A stretch of 33,431 nucleotides of DNA. It comes from Marisimplicoccus framensis_A (GTDB lineage: Bacteria > Bacteroidota > Bacteroidia > Flavobacteriales > Flavobacteriaceae). The position numbers and the translations under genes are program-made. This document shows positions 15,574 to 23,222 of the stretch, one piece after another. Within the stretch, counting starts at the first letter, position 1, and the number at the start of each line of letters is the position of its first letter. The stretch lies in NCBI GenBank assembly GCA_042088875.1, contig JBELLF010000005.1:1-33431 (forward strand), in the 5' to 3' direction. A model generated the notes under the pieces. The model did not search any database. It had not been told where the DNA came from and saw only the letters and a list, made by a program, of their open reading frames with translations.

Positions 15574-16170
15574 AAGCCACTAGTTTTAACCAACAATATA
15601 CCTGAGACAACTGACGCATCACCATTAATTTTTATAAAATATACTTCTGCATCACTAATTATTAAAGCATTAAAATCTAAGAATAATGAAAGAGTTTATT
15701 TATATCACAAAAATATTGATAAGTTATGGGGTATGTTTTTAAAAAAATTCCCTGTAATTGAGGCAGCTGGAGGATTAGTGGAGAGAACTGATGGAAAAAT
15801 ACTTTTCATATTTAGAAATGATAAATGGGATCTTCCAAAGGGTGGAGTTGAAAAAAAAGAACTAATAATTGAGGCAGCAAAAAGGGAAGTAACAGAAGAG
15901 ACAGGTCTTGCAGATATTATTATAAATAATCAGTTGTCCGAAACCTATCACATTTTTAAAAAGGGTAAAAATTATAGATTAAAAAAAACATATTGGTTTA
16001 AAATGTCAACCCCTTATATGGGCCCTCTTATTCCTCAAGTTGAAGAAGGGATTTTGAAGACAGAATGGATATCATATGATGATATAAATAATCTTTTAAA
16101 AAATGCATTTGAAAACATAAGGTTGATAGTTCTAGAAGTTCTAAATAGTGATTCCTTTAGGAATAAATAA
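15550..16170 (+). CDS. NUDIX hydrolase
   Basis: A 206-residue protein with a complete Nudix box at residues 98-120 (GX5EX7REUXEEXGU, with E104, R112, E113, E116, E117 and G119). The domain starts near VIEAAGGLVERTDGKILFIFR (69-89) and DKWDLPKGG leads into the box. About 65 residues precede it and are conserved with flavobacterial homologues (MYKVFFNQKPLVLT). The substrate, some nucleoside diphosphate linked to X, is not predictable. The location beside pyrE and coaD suggests nucleotide or cofactor housekeeping, but this is only context. The last 30 bases overlap the end of coaD on the opposite strand. Confidence 0.9.
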   Translation: MYKVFFNQKPLVLTNNIPETTDASPLIFIKYTSASLIIKALKSKNNERVYLYHKNIDKLWGMFLKKFPVIEAAGGLVERTDGKILFIFRNDKWDLPKGGVEKKELIIEAAKREVTEETGLADIIINNQLSETYHIFKKGKNYRLKKTYWFKMSTPYMGPLIPQVEEGILKTEWISYDDINNLLKNAFENIRLIVLEVLNSDSFRNK

Positions 16171-16593
16171 TTGATATTCACCCTTGTTTCTTATTAGGTC
16201 TCTAACAATACTACTACTTATATATGAGTTTTCTACAGAGGTTAAAAAGAATACAGTTTCAATATTTGAAATCTTTCTATTAGTGAGTGCAATACTTTTT
16301 TCGAAATCAAAGTCAGAAGGGTTTCTAATTCCCCTAATTAGAAAGTTTGAATTATTTTTTTTACAGAAATCAACTGTTAATCCAGAATAAGTTTTTACCT
16401 GTACGTTATCATTTTTTTTAAAAACTGTTTTTACATATTCAACTCTTCTATCAGATGAAAACATATATTTTTTTTCAGCATTTTCTCCTATTCCAATAAT
16501 TATTTCATCAAAAACTTTTAAACCTCTATTTATGATATCTAGATGTCCAATTGTAATTGGGTCGAAGGATCCAGGAAAAATAGCTCTTTTCAT
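16141..16593 (-). CDS. coaD: Phosphopantetheine adenylyltransferase
   Basis: A 150-residue hexameric enzyme that makes dephospho-CoA from 4'-phosphopantetheine and ATP, the penultimate step of CoA synthesis. PGSFDPITIGHLDII (7-21) contains the nucleotidyltransferase TxGH motif (T14-H17). IRGIRNPSDFDFE (87-99) and ISSSIVRDL (125-133) complete the active site. The length is slightly below the usual 155-165. It lies 20 bases downstream of ddl on the same strand and is probably co-transcribed. Its 3' end overlaps the NUDIX gene by 30 bases tail to tail, the longest overlap in the window. Confidence 0.96.
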   Translation of the reverse strand: MKRAIFPGSFDPITIGHLDIINRGLKVFDEIIIGIGENAEKKYMFSSDRRVEYVKTVFKKNDNVQVKTYSGLTVDFCKKNNSNFLIRGIRNPSDFDFEKSIALTNRKISNIETVFFLTSVENSYISSSIVRDLIRNKGEYQLFIPKGITI

Positions 16594-16613
16594 AAGATAA
16601 AATTAATTATAAT

Positions 16614-17582
16614 TTAAAGAATAGATCGTATAAGATCATTTATTACATCTTTAACTTTTAAATTTTGAGCTTCAATTTGTTGTGGAACAATACTCTGCTC
16701 GGTAAATCCAGGAATAGTATTAGTTTCAAGAATATATGGTATATCATCAATAATTATAAATTCTGATCTTGTAATTCCACTTAAATTTATTTTATCATAA
16801 ATTATATTCAAATATTCATGAATCTTTCTTCTTGATTTTTCAGAAATATTTCCTGGTGTAATTTCTTGAGATTCTCCTAAATATTTTGCATTGTAGTCAA
16901 AAAATTCATTATTACTAATGATTTCTGTAACAGGAAGTATTATCCTTTCATTTTTTTTTTGAATGACTCCTACTGATACTTCTTGACCATCAAGAAAACT
17001 CTCAATCAATACTTCATCATCTTCTTTAAAAGCAATTTGAATCTTTTCATTTATTTCATTTGATTTGTAAACTTTTGATATACCTATACTACTTCCGCCT
17101 TTATTTGGCTTTACAATACATGGGAATGAAATTGAACTTGTGAGTGAGGATAAATTATCAATGTTCTTTTTTGTAATTAATACTTGTTTTGATGAAGGAA
17201 TACCAAGAGAATTAACAAACTCTACATATTTTTTTTTATTAGATGTAAGTTTTGATACTAATACATCACATGCAGTCTGTGGAATTTTATTTTTCTCAAG
17301 GATTTCAGCAAGAGCTCCATTTTCCCCTGGATCACCATGTATAATATTAAACACGGCATCTGGTTTTATGAATTTTTCATTAATATTAAATGTAAAACTT
17401 TCATAATTTAAGTCATATAATTCATTGTCATATCTAACAAATTTTTTTTCTTTTGAAATACACACTTCGTATATATTCCAATCCAAGTTGTCTTTCAAAT
17501 TTTTATAAATAAATTTTCCACTTTTAACTGACACCTCATATTCAGATGAATAACCACCAAAAACAACAGCAATATTTACCAT
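16614..17582 (-). CDS. ddl: D-alanine--D-alanine ligase
   Basis: A 322-residue ATP-grasp enzyme that makes the D-Ala-D-Ala dipeptide later used by MurF. FGGYSSEYEVSVKSG (8-22) has the D-Ala-binding glutamate, and HGDPGENGALAE (82-93) is the second signature. VKPNKGGSSIG (157-167) is the ATP-grasp loop, FFDYNAKY (227-234) the omega loop, R272 lies in TRSEF, and LETNTIPGFT (285-294) supplies the Mg2+-binding asparagine. All catalytic positions are intact. It is the first gene of the unit with coaD and divergent from the PASTA protein gene. murF, which uses its product, is also in this window but about 13 kb away. Confidence 0.97.
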   Translation of the reverse strand: MVNIAVVFGGYSSEYEVSVKSGKFIYKNLKDNLDWNIYEVCISKEKKFVRYDNELYDLNYESFTFNINEKFIKPDAVFNIIHGDPGENGALAEILEKNKIPQTACDVLVSKLTSNKKKYVEFVNSLGIPSSKQVLITKKNIDNLSSLTSSISFPCIVKPNKGGSSIGISKVYKSNEINEKIQIAFKEDDEVLIESFLDGQEVSVGVIQKKNERIILPVTEIISNNEFFDYNAKYLGESQEITPGNISEKSRRKIHEYLNIIYDKINLSGITRSEFIIIDDIPYILETNTIPGFTEQSIVPQQIEAQNLKVKDVINDLIRSIL

Positions 17583-17590
17583 AATATTTT

Positions 17591-17619
17591 CAAATGTAAG
17601 TCAATATAATAAAAGACAA
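17591..17619 (-). promoter_or_regulatory. Bacteroidota-type promoter for ddl-coaD
   Basis: Read on the minus strand, TTG (17617-17619), 18 bases, then an exact -7 box TACATTTG (17591-17598). The spacing is within the flavobacterial range, making this one of the two best promoters here. The box ends 8 bases before the ddl ATG, so the 5' leader should be only a few bases. Confidence 0.65.
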
Positions 17620-17652
17620 TTATGTCTTAGTATATTTACACAAATTATAGAA

Positions 17653-18204
17653 ATGAAAATTTGGAATCAGTTTAAAAGCAAATCACTAACGAAACAAATA
17701 TTTCTTATGGTATCTGTTGTTTTTATTGTGTTTTTTCTTGTCTATAATTCATTAATGATTTATACAAAACACAATAGATATATAGAGGTTCCTAATTTGT
17801 CAGGTTTAAATCTTGATGAGGCAATTAATATCCTAAAAAAGAATAGACTTAAGTATGAAGTTCTTGATTCATCAAAATTTTTTGTAGAAATTCCAAATTA
17901 TTCAATTATTTCACAAACACCTTTAGAGAATGAGCTCGTAAAAAAAAATAGAAAAATCTATCTAAATGTAAACCCAAGAAATTTTCAAAAAGTTTCTGTA
18001 CCTAATGTTATCCAAATAACTAAAAGAAATGCAGAATCTATCCTTACAGCTCTTGGTTTTAAAGTCTTGGAATATAATTATGTTGATGATATAGGAAAAG
18101 ATATGGTATTAGACGTTTTGTATGAGGGTGAAAAAATTCTTCCTGGCCAAAAAATTCCAATGAACTCAGGCTTAAGTCTAATTTTGGGTAATGGTAAAAG
18201 ATAA
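17653..18204 (+). CDS. Membrane-anchored PASTA-domain protein
   Basis: A 183-residue protein with a short cytoplasmic N-terminus, one transmembrane helix (about 15-37) and two PASTA repeats outside the membrane: roughly 43-107 (starting YIEVPNLSGLNLDEAINIL) and 113-180 (starting KVSVPNVIQITKRNAESIL). PASTA domains bind peptidoglycan fragments or beta-lactams in serine/threonine kinases and penicillin-binding proteins, but no kinase or transpeptidase domain is attached here. The location beside ddl supports a cell-wall role. The downstream rluD ATG lies 14 bases inside this gene, so the two are co-translated. Only a near-match -7 box (TATATTTA, 17631-17638) lies upstream. Confidence 0.85.
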   Translation: MKIWNQFKSKSLTKQIFLMVSVVFIVFFLVYNSLMIYTKHNRYIEVPNLSGLNLDEAINILKKNRLKYEVLDSSKFFVEIPNYSIISQTPLENELVKKNRKIYLNVNPRNFQKVSVPNVIQITKRNAESILTALGFKVLEYNYVDDIGKDMVLDVLYEGEKILPGQKIPMNSGLSLILGNGKR

Positions 18205-19219
18205 TTCTAGTGAAATTTTTGAACAAGAACTTCATGAGCATTTTGCTTTTGATATAGATAAAGGTCAAGAACCGCTTAGAATTGATAAGTTTTTAATGAA
18301 TAGGATTGAAAATGCAACTAGAAATAAAATTCAAAAAGCAGCTAAAGAAGGTTCAATTAGGGTAAATGACATAATTGTAAAATCTAGTTATAAAGTAAAA
18401 AGAGGTGATAAAATAAGAGTATTATTTACTCATCCTCCTTATGAAAATCTTCTTACTCCTGAAAATATTGATTTAGATATAAAATATGAAGATGATTCAA
18501 TAATTGTAATAAATAAAAAAAGTGGAATAGTGGTTCATCCAGGCCATGGTAATTATTCAGGTACATTAATAAATGGTCTTTTATATCACTTTGATAATCT
18601 TCCTAATAATTCATCCAATAGACCTGGATTAGTTCACAGAATTGATAAGGACACATCTGGTCTATTAGTAATCGCTAAAACTGAAAAATCAATGACTATT
18701 CTTGCTAAGCAATTTTTTAAGAAATCAGTTGAAAGAGAATATTTAGCTTTAGTATGGGGTGACTTAACAAATGATGAGGGAGAGATTAATGCTCCAATAG
18801 GGAGAAATCCAAAGAATAGACTTCAAATGATTGTTTATGAAGATCTTGAGGGCGGAAAAGAAGCTATCACTAATTACAAAGTTATAGAGAGGTTTGGTTA
18901 TGTAACGCTTGTTAGTTGTAAACTGAAAACTGGAAGAACTCATCAAATTCGAGTTCATATGAAATATATTGGGCATACACTTTTTAATGATGAAAGATAT
19001 GGTGGAAATAAAATTTTAAAAGGAACTGTTTATTCAAAGTATAAACAATTCGTTGAAAATTGTTTTCATATGTTGCCAAGACAAGCTCTTCATGCTAAAA
19101 CACTTGGGTTTAGTCATCCTAAAACTAAAGAAAATGTTCTTTTTGACACTGATATTCCAGAAGATATGAATTCTGTTATAAAAAAATGGAGAGGTTATTC
19201 AAAACATAAAAATTTATAA
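18191..19219 (+). CDS. rluD: RluA-family pseudouridine synthase (RluD-like)
   Basis: A 342-residue RNA-modifying enzyme. The N-terminal S4 RNA-binding domain (about 29-78: LRIDKFLMNRIENATRNKIQ onward) is followed by the RluA-type catalytic domain with VHRIDKDTSGLLV (148-160); the catalytic aspartate is D152. TGRTHQIRVHM is the second family signature. Having S4 plus this full-length catalytic domain favours RluD, which modifies helix 69 of 23S rRNA, over RluA or the shorter family members, but the exact site is inferred. The ATG is inside the PASTA gene, an arrangement I associate with Flavobacteriia. The stop codon overlaps the -7 box of yaaA. Confidence 0.92.
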   Translation: MVKDNSSEIFEQELHEHFAFDIDKGQEPLRIDKFLMNRIENATRNKIQKAAKEGSIRVNDIIVKSSYKVKRGDKIRVLFTHPPYENLLTPENIDLDIKYEDDSIIVINKKSGIVVHPGHGNYSGTLINGLLYHFDNLPNNSSNRPGLVHRIDKDTSGLLVIAKTEKSMTILAKQFFKKSVEREYLALVWGDLTNDEGEINAPIGRNPKNRLQMIVYEDLEGGKEAITNYKVIERFGYVTLVSCKLKTGRTHQIRVHMKYIGHTLFNDERYGGNKILKGTVYSKYKQFVENCFHMLPRQALHAKTLGFSHPKTKENVLFDTDIPEDMNSVIKKWRGYSKHKNL

Positions 19220-19224
19220 ATTTG
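19217..19224 (+). promoter_or_regulatory. -7 promoter box for yaaA
   Basis: An exact TAnnTTTG match (TAAATTTG) that begins on the rluD stop codon and ends 10 bases before the yaaA ATG. No TTG is seen at the -33 distance. If used, yaaA would have its own start of transcription and a leader of about 5 bases. Confidence 0.35.
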
Positions 19225-19234
19225 AAATAAAAAG

Positions 19235-19990
19235 ATGAAAATACTTATTTCCCCTGCAAAATCTCTTGATTTTGAAAGTCAAGTGGTGACGAGTTATAGC
19301 TCCAAACCTTTATTTGACAAAAAAGCCAAACAAATTAATGATATAATTAAGAATTTATCTTCTCCTGATCTTGCTAAACTTATGAGTATATCACCTAAAT
19401 TAAGTGATTTGAATTGGAAAAGAAATCAAGATTTCCAGATTTCAGATTCAGCTCAAAAACAGGCCATCTATGCTTTTAATGGCGATGTTTATGATGCTAT
19501 TGACATATCATCAATAGATACTGATAAGCATGAAAAGCTTCAAGATAGTGTAAGAATATTATCCGGTTTATACGGTATTCTTAAACCTTTCGATATTATT
19601 AAACCATATAGACTTGAAATGGGAACTAAGCTTTCAGTTAATGGTTCAAAAAATCTATATGATTTTTGGAGTGAATCTGTAACTAATTCTATTACAGAAG
19701 AAATCTCTGATGACGAGCTTGTTATAAACCTTGCAAGTAATGAATATTTTTCAGTTATAAATTCTAAATTATTAAATAATAAAATTCTTTCTCCTGAGTT
19801 TAAGGACTTTAAAAATGGTAAGCTTAAAATAATTTCTTTTTATGCAAAAAAAGCAAGAGGATTAATGACAAGATATTTAATTGAAAATGAAATTAAATCC
19901 GAAAATGATGTCTTAGGGTTTGACTACTCAGGTTATTCATTTAGCTCTGAAGAATCAAATGATTTATTAAACCCAGTCTTTGTAAGGTAA
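19235..19990 (+). CDS. yaaA: Peroxide stress protein YaaA (DUF328)
   Basis: A 251-residue cytosolic protein of the YaaA/DUF328 family, which limits free iron and protects DNA and proteins during hydrogen peroxide stress in E. coli. Family hallmarks are the start MKILISPAKSLDF, QAIYAFNGDVYDAID, RILSGLYGILKPFDIIKPYR (split across 109-128), MGTKL, LYDFW, INLASNEYFSVI and FYAKKARGLMTRYLIEN. Length is normal. It starts 15 bases after rluD; read-through from rluD is likely, with possible extra transcription from its own promoter box. Confidence 0.94.
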   Translation: MKILISPAKSLDFESQVVTSYSSKPLFDKKAKQINDIIKNLSSPDLAKLMSISPKLSDLNWKRNQDFQISDSAQKQAIYAFNGDVYDAIDISSIDTDKHEKLQDSVRILSGLYGILKPFDIIKPYRLEMGTKLSVNGSKNLYDFWSESVTNSITEEISDDELVINLASNEYFSVINSKLLNNKILSPEFKDFKNGKLKIISFYAKKARGLMTRYLIENEIKSENDVLGFDYSGYSFSSEESNDLLNPVFVR

Positions 19991-20057
19991 TTTAAAGAAA
20001 GATTAAATTTTAACCTCTATATTTTATGAACGATTTATTTGTAATTTAGATATAGAT

Positions 20058-20783
20058 ATGTTTAAAAAAATTCTTTTTCTTATCCTTATTTTTCAATTTG
20101 GTTTTTCCCAAGAACGAGAGTTAATCAAAGGAAAAGTTATATATAGAAATATAGATGTTCCTGCGGCTAACGTTATTAATAACACATCTCAAAATACTGC
20201 TATTACTAACGAAAATGGTGAATTTGAAATTTTAGCAAAAGTTAATGATGAAATTATTTTCTCTTCTGTTCAATATATAATTAGAACTGTTAGAGTAAAC
20301 GAAGAAATAATGAAAAATAAAAGACTGATAGTTCAAATTAATCAAAGAGTCAGAGAGTTAGATGAAGTTGTTATTACACCTGATGATGCCGAAAAGTTCT
20401 TAGATTTAAAGGAAGAACAATTTAAAGGTTTTGATTATATAGCTGATAAGTCAACAAGAATCCAAAATGTTCTGACAGATGACAGGCAGGTAGTTAATGG
20501 ATTGAATTTTGTAAATATATTTAAATTACTATCTACTTTAGTTGACTCTAAATCTGAAGAGGAAAAACTTAAAATCTCTCCAAGTGAGGTTCTTCCATAT
20601 ATTTTAGATGATAACTTTTTTTCAGATATTCTTAACCTTGAACCCTTCGAGACCTCTGATTTTCTATTTAAACTTGATTCAGATCAAAAGCTTAAAAACC
20701 TTATTTTAGAAAAAAATCAATTTTTAGTAATTGATTATTTATTAAAAGAAGTAGAGGTCTATAAAACTCTACAAAATGAATGA
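20058..20783 (+). CDS. Exported protein with carboxypeptidase-regulatory-like domain, first of a pair
   Basis: A 241-residue protein. Residues 1-17 form a signal peptide (lysines, then a hydrophobic run, ending FGFSQ) with probable type I cleavage and no lipobox. Residues about 22-113 resemble the CarboxypepD_reg-like beta-sandwich that often begins TonB-dependent receptors: LIKGKVIYRNIDVPAANVIN, ITNENGEFEI, DEIIFSSVQY, RELDEVVIT. No receptor barrel follows; the remaining 125 residues are helical and acidic with no domain I recognise. It overlaps its downstream paralogue by 4 bases (ATGA). The 67-base gap before it has no exact promoter box. Periplasmic or outer-membrane-associated; function unknown. 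Confidence 0.8.
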   Translation: MFKKILFLILIFQFGFSQERELIKGKVIYRNIDVPAANVINNTSQNTAITNENGEFEILAKVNDEIIFSSVQYIIRTVRVNEEIMKNKRLIVQINQRVRELDEVVITPDDAEKFLDLKEEQFKGFDYIADKSTRIQNVLTDDRQVVNGLNFVNIFKLLSTLVDSKSEEEKLKISPSEVLPYILDDNFFSDILNLEPFETSDFLFKLDSDQKLKNLILEKNQFLVIDYLLKEVEVYKTLQNE

Positions 20784-21556
20784 GGATTACTTTATTTCTC
20801 TTACTATCATTACCAATAATTTGTTTGTCACAAAGTAATAGTCAAAGATTAATTAAAGGGACAGTTTTTAACGATGACTCATATTCAATTGAAGGTGTTC
20901 ATGTATTAAATATTACTTCAGAATTTAATACTGTTACAGATTCTGACGGAAATTTTAAAATATATGCTAGTCTTAATGATGAAATTATTTTTTCTGCTAT
21001 TCAATTTAAACGAAAGAAAATTATTATAAATGATGATATATTAAATTCTATTTCAGTCAAAATTTTTTTAGAGGAATTTGTAAATGAATTAGATGAGGTA
21101 ATTGTAAACTCGAGTAGACTTTCTGGTAATATATCAGCTGATTTAATTAATTCAGGTGTTATTGATCAAATAAATTTTGATGATGTTGGTATACCAGGAT
21201 TTAAAGGTATTAAAATGGAAAGTATTCCAACAAACACACAATTAGTTTCTGAGCTAATTCTTGCTCCTCTTTCAGGTGGATTAAATATTGAGAGGATGTA
21301 TAAATGGTTCTCAGGATATTATAAAAACTTAAAAAAAGTAAGGGAATACACTAATGATTATGACCTTATTGATCATATAATAAAATTCTATGGTCATAGT
21401 TTTTTTGTCCAGGAGTTTGATTTAAAAATAGACAATATCCATAATTTTGTAACCTCAACATATTTAAATTATCCTGTTGAAGAAAATTTTAAAATGGGCA
21501 ACTACACACTAGTTATTGAATATTTTAAAAAAAATTTTGAGTCCTTTAATAATTGA
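20780..21556 (+). CDS. Exported protein with carboxypeptidase-regulatory-like domain, second of a pair
   Basis: A 258-residue paralogue of the preceding gene. It has a signal peptide (1-17, ending ICLSQ) and then the same domain: RLIKGTVFNDDSYSIEGVHV, VTDSDGNFKIYA, LNDEIIFSAIQF and NELDEVIVNS. It diverges afterwards, with a glycine-containing stretch (GVPGFKG-like, near 136) and RMYKWFSGYYKNLKK about 170-185. The shared ENGEF/SDGNF and DEIIFS segments show tandem duplication, but the proteins have diverged substantially, so the event is old. It overlaps its partner by 4 bases and is followed 13 bases later by tatA. No function assigned. Confidence 0.8.
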   Translation: MRITLFLLLSLPIICLSQSNSQRLIKGTVFNDDSYSIEGVHVLNITSEFNTVTDSDGNFKIYASLNDEIIFSAIQFKRKKIIINDDILNSISVKIFLEEFVNELDEVIVNSSRLSGNISADLINSGVIDQINFDDVGIPGFKGIKMESIPTNTQLVSELILAPLSGGLNIERMYKWFSGYYKNLKKVREYTNDYDLIDHIIKFYGHSFFVQEFDLKIDNIHNFVTSTYLNYPVEENFKMGNYTLVIEYFKKNFESFNN

Positions 21557-21569
21557 TTAGTTTTATGTT

Positions 21570-21845
21570 ATGATTCTTTTTATTAGTGGAGCAGAACTTA
21601 TTTTTGTTTTTTTTATTGTATTACTTGTTTTTGGTGCCGACAAAATTCCATCAATTGCAAAAGGGCTTGCAAAAGGTATGACTCAGATTAGGCAAGCAAC
21701 TAACGAAATAAAAACTGAGATTTCAAAAAATACTGAAGTAAAGAATCCAACTAAATCAATCACTAAGGATTTAAATGATAGCGTAAGTGATATAAAAAAA
21801 GATTTTGATGATTTAAAAGATTCAATTAAAAGAGATCTAAACTAA
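21570..21845 (+). CDS. tatA: Sec-independent translocase subunit TatA/TatE
   Basis: A 91-residue protein of the TatA family, which forms the pore-like assembly of the twin-arginine export system. One N-terminal membrane helix (about 6-21) contains the polar residue E9; it is followed by the conserved F21-G22 hinge and the amphipathic helix KIPSIAKGLAKGM. The C-terminal tail is charged and lysine/aspartate-rich. tatC is not in the window. An upstream ATG at 21565 gives only two codons and is disregarded. It probably ends the transcript that contains the two exported proteins. The stop overlaps the O-methyltransferase gene by 9 bases tail to tail. Confidence 0.92.
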   Translation: MILFISGAELIFVFFIVLLVFGADKIPSIAKGLAKGMTQIRQATNEIKTEISKNTEVKNPTKSITKDLNDSVSDIKKDFDDLKDSIKRDLN

Positions 21846-22475
21846 TCTTGAAATTGAAATCCCATCTCTAATTGGTAAAATGATACTTTTAAATCGTTTG
21901 TCATGGTTAACAATTTTATTAAACTCAACAAGAGTTGAAGTTTCTTTATCTTTTTGATTAAAATCTAAGACCTTTCCAGACCAAAGAACGTTATCTGAAA
22001 TTATAATACCATTTTTGCTAATTTTGTTTGACACTTGATTGAAATAGTTGATATAGTTTTCTTTATCAGCATCAATAAAAATAATATCATATTTTTCATT
22101 TAAGTTTTTTAATATATCAAGAGCATCTCCTGTATGTTGAGTAATATTATTTCTAAATCCACTCTCCTCAAAATACTTATTCTGAATTTTAATCAATTCC
22201 TCATTTTTATCTATTGTATCAATTTTTCCATTTTTTGATAACCCCTCAGCTAAACAAATAGTGCTATATCCAGTATACGTTCCAATTTCCAAAATCTTTT
22301 CAGGAGATTTAATTTTAGAAATTAAACTTAAAAATCTTCCTTGGAAATGGCCACTTAGCATTCTAGGTTGTAAAATCTTTTGATGAGTCTCTTTGCTTAA
22401 CCTAGATAGAACTTCAGGCTCTTTTTCAGAGTTTATAATTAAATACTCAGTTAATTTATCTGATATAAAATCCAT
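21837..22475 (-). CDS. O-methyltransferase, COMT/CCoAOMT-like
   Basis: A 212-residue class I methyltransferase of the Methyltransf_3 family. SAM and metal motifs are ILEIGTYTGYSTICLAEGL (motif I), TIDKNEEL, THGDAL-like QHTGDALDIL, IIFIDADKENY and ISDNVLWSGKV, where the D in FIDAD and the DN of SDNVLW are the usual divalent-metal ligands. Bacterial members methylate catechol-type hydroxyls, and some act on tRNA (TrmR-like), so the substrate is open. It begins on the last base of the flavin reductase-like gene's stop codon (1-base overlap), so the pair is co-transcribed. Confidence 0.88.
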   Translation of the reverse strand: MDFISDKLTEYLIINSEKEPEVLSRLSKETHQKILQPRMLSGHFQGRFLSLISKIKSPEKILEIGTYTGYSTICLAEGLSKNGKIDTIDKNEELIKIQNKYFEESGFRNNITQHTGDALDILKNLNEKYDIIFIDADKENYINYFNQVSNKISKNGIIISDNVLWSGKVLDFNQKDKETSTLVEFNKIVNHDKRFKSIILPIRDGISISRLV

Positions 22476-23092
22476 TATTTTTTTGGTCTCTGGTAATCAA
22501 ATCTATCTAAAAGTGTTGGTAATGCATATCCGTCACAACCATTAATTGTTACTACATTACCTTTATCTAACCTTAAAAACCCAGTATCACTAACTAAATT
22601 TTCATCAAAATATAATTGTTCAATACTTGCTACAACTAAAACAGTGCCGTTTTCTTCAATATTATATTCATTAAGATACTTACAAACTAGTTGTACTGGA
22701 GATCCTTTTACAAATGGAGCTTTGCATCCTTCCTTGTATTCCTGTTCAAGTTCAGTCATATCAAACTCAGAAATTTCCTCAGGATACTTAGCGCTTGTAT
22801 GGTGAGCTTCGCTAATTATATCTTTCATAATATGATTTACAGTGAAAAAACCTGTCTCTTTTATATTCTTATAAGTATTTCTTGGTACAGTTGTAGGTCT
22901 AAGTATATAGCCTAACATTGCAGGATTACTACCTAGGTGAGTAATTGAGCTAAATACAGCAACATTCTCAACTCCATCTTTTGAAATTGATCCAATTAAA
23001 TTAGCTGATTTGTAACCTGTACAAGAATTAATTAAATTAATTCTATAAAATTTTTGCAAATCGTCAAAGTCTTTTTTAGATAAATGTTTCAT
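22475..23092 (-). CDS. Flavin reductase-like / FMN-binding split-barrel protein
   Basis: A 205-residue protein of the flavin_reduct (DIM6/NTAB) family. Characteristic are the N-terminal LINSCTGYKSANLIGSIS, SSITHLGSNPAMLGYILRP (about 48-66), TYKNIKETGFFTVN and the later strand GSPVQLVCKY. It likely binds FMN. Such proteins supply reduced flavin to a partner or act as small oxidoreductases, but no partner monooxygenase is visible. It is co-transcribed with the O-methyltransferase. A near-match -7 box on the minus strand (TACTTTTA, 23097-23104) ends 4 bases before the ATG. The tRNA-Val gene is divergent from it across 41 bases. Confidence 0.88.
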   Translation of the reverse strand: MKHLSKKDFDDLQKFYRINLINSCTGYKSANLIGSISKDGVENVAVFSSITHLGSNPAMLGYILRPTTVPRNTYKNIKETGFFTVNHIMKDIISEAHHTSAKYPEEISEFDMTELEQEYKEGCKAPFVKGSPVQLVCKYLNEYNIEENGTVLVVASIEQLYFDENLVSDTGFLRLDKGNVVTINGCDGYALPTLLDRFDYQRPKK

Positions 23093-23117
23093 TTACTAAA
23101 AGTATAAAGAAATCTTT

Positions 23118-23125
23118 TAAATTTG
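23118..23125 (+). promoter_or_regulatory. -7 promoter box for tRNA-Val and the MerC-like gene
   Basis: An exact TAnnTTTG match (TAAATTTG) ending 8 bases before the mature tRNA 5' end, so the primary transcript should have only a short 5' extension. No TTG at the -33 distance; the region around 23091-23096 reads ATTTAC. Confidence 0.6.
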
Positions 23126-23133
23126 CAAAGTAT

Positions 23134-23208
23134 GGGTGATTAGCTCAGTTGGTTTAGAGCACTACCTTGACAGGGTAGGGGTCACTGGTTCGAATCCAGT
23201 ATTACCCA
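23134..23208 (+). tRNA. tRNA-Val (anticodon GAC)
   Basis: A complete 75-base cloverleaf. The acceptor stem GGGTGAT/ATTACCC has 7 pairs including one G-T. The D arm is GCTC/GAGC and the anticodon stem CTACC/GGTAG holds the loop TTGACAG, with GAC at 23169-23171 reading GUC and GUU. The variable loop has 5 bases, and the T arm ACTGG/CCAGT has loop TTCGAAT. The discriminator is A23208. The next bases are CA, so CCA is not encoded and must be added enzymatically. Confidence 0.97.
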
Positions 23209-23222
23209 CATATTTATAAAAC

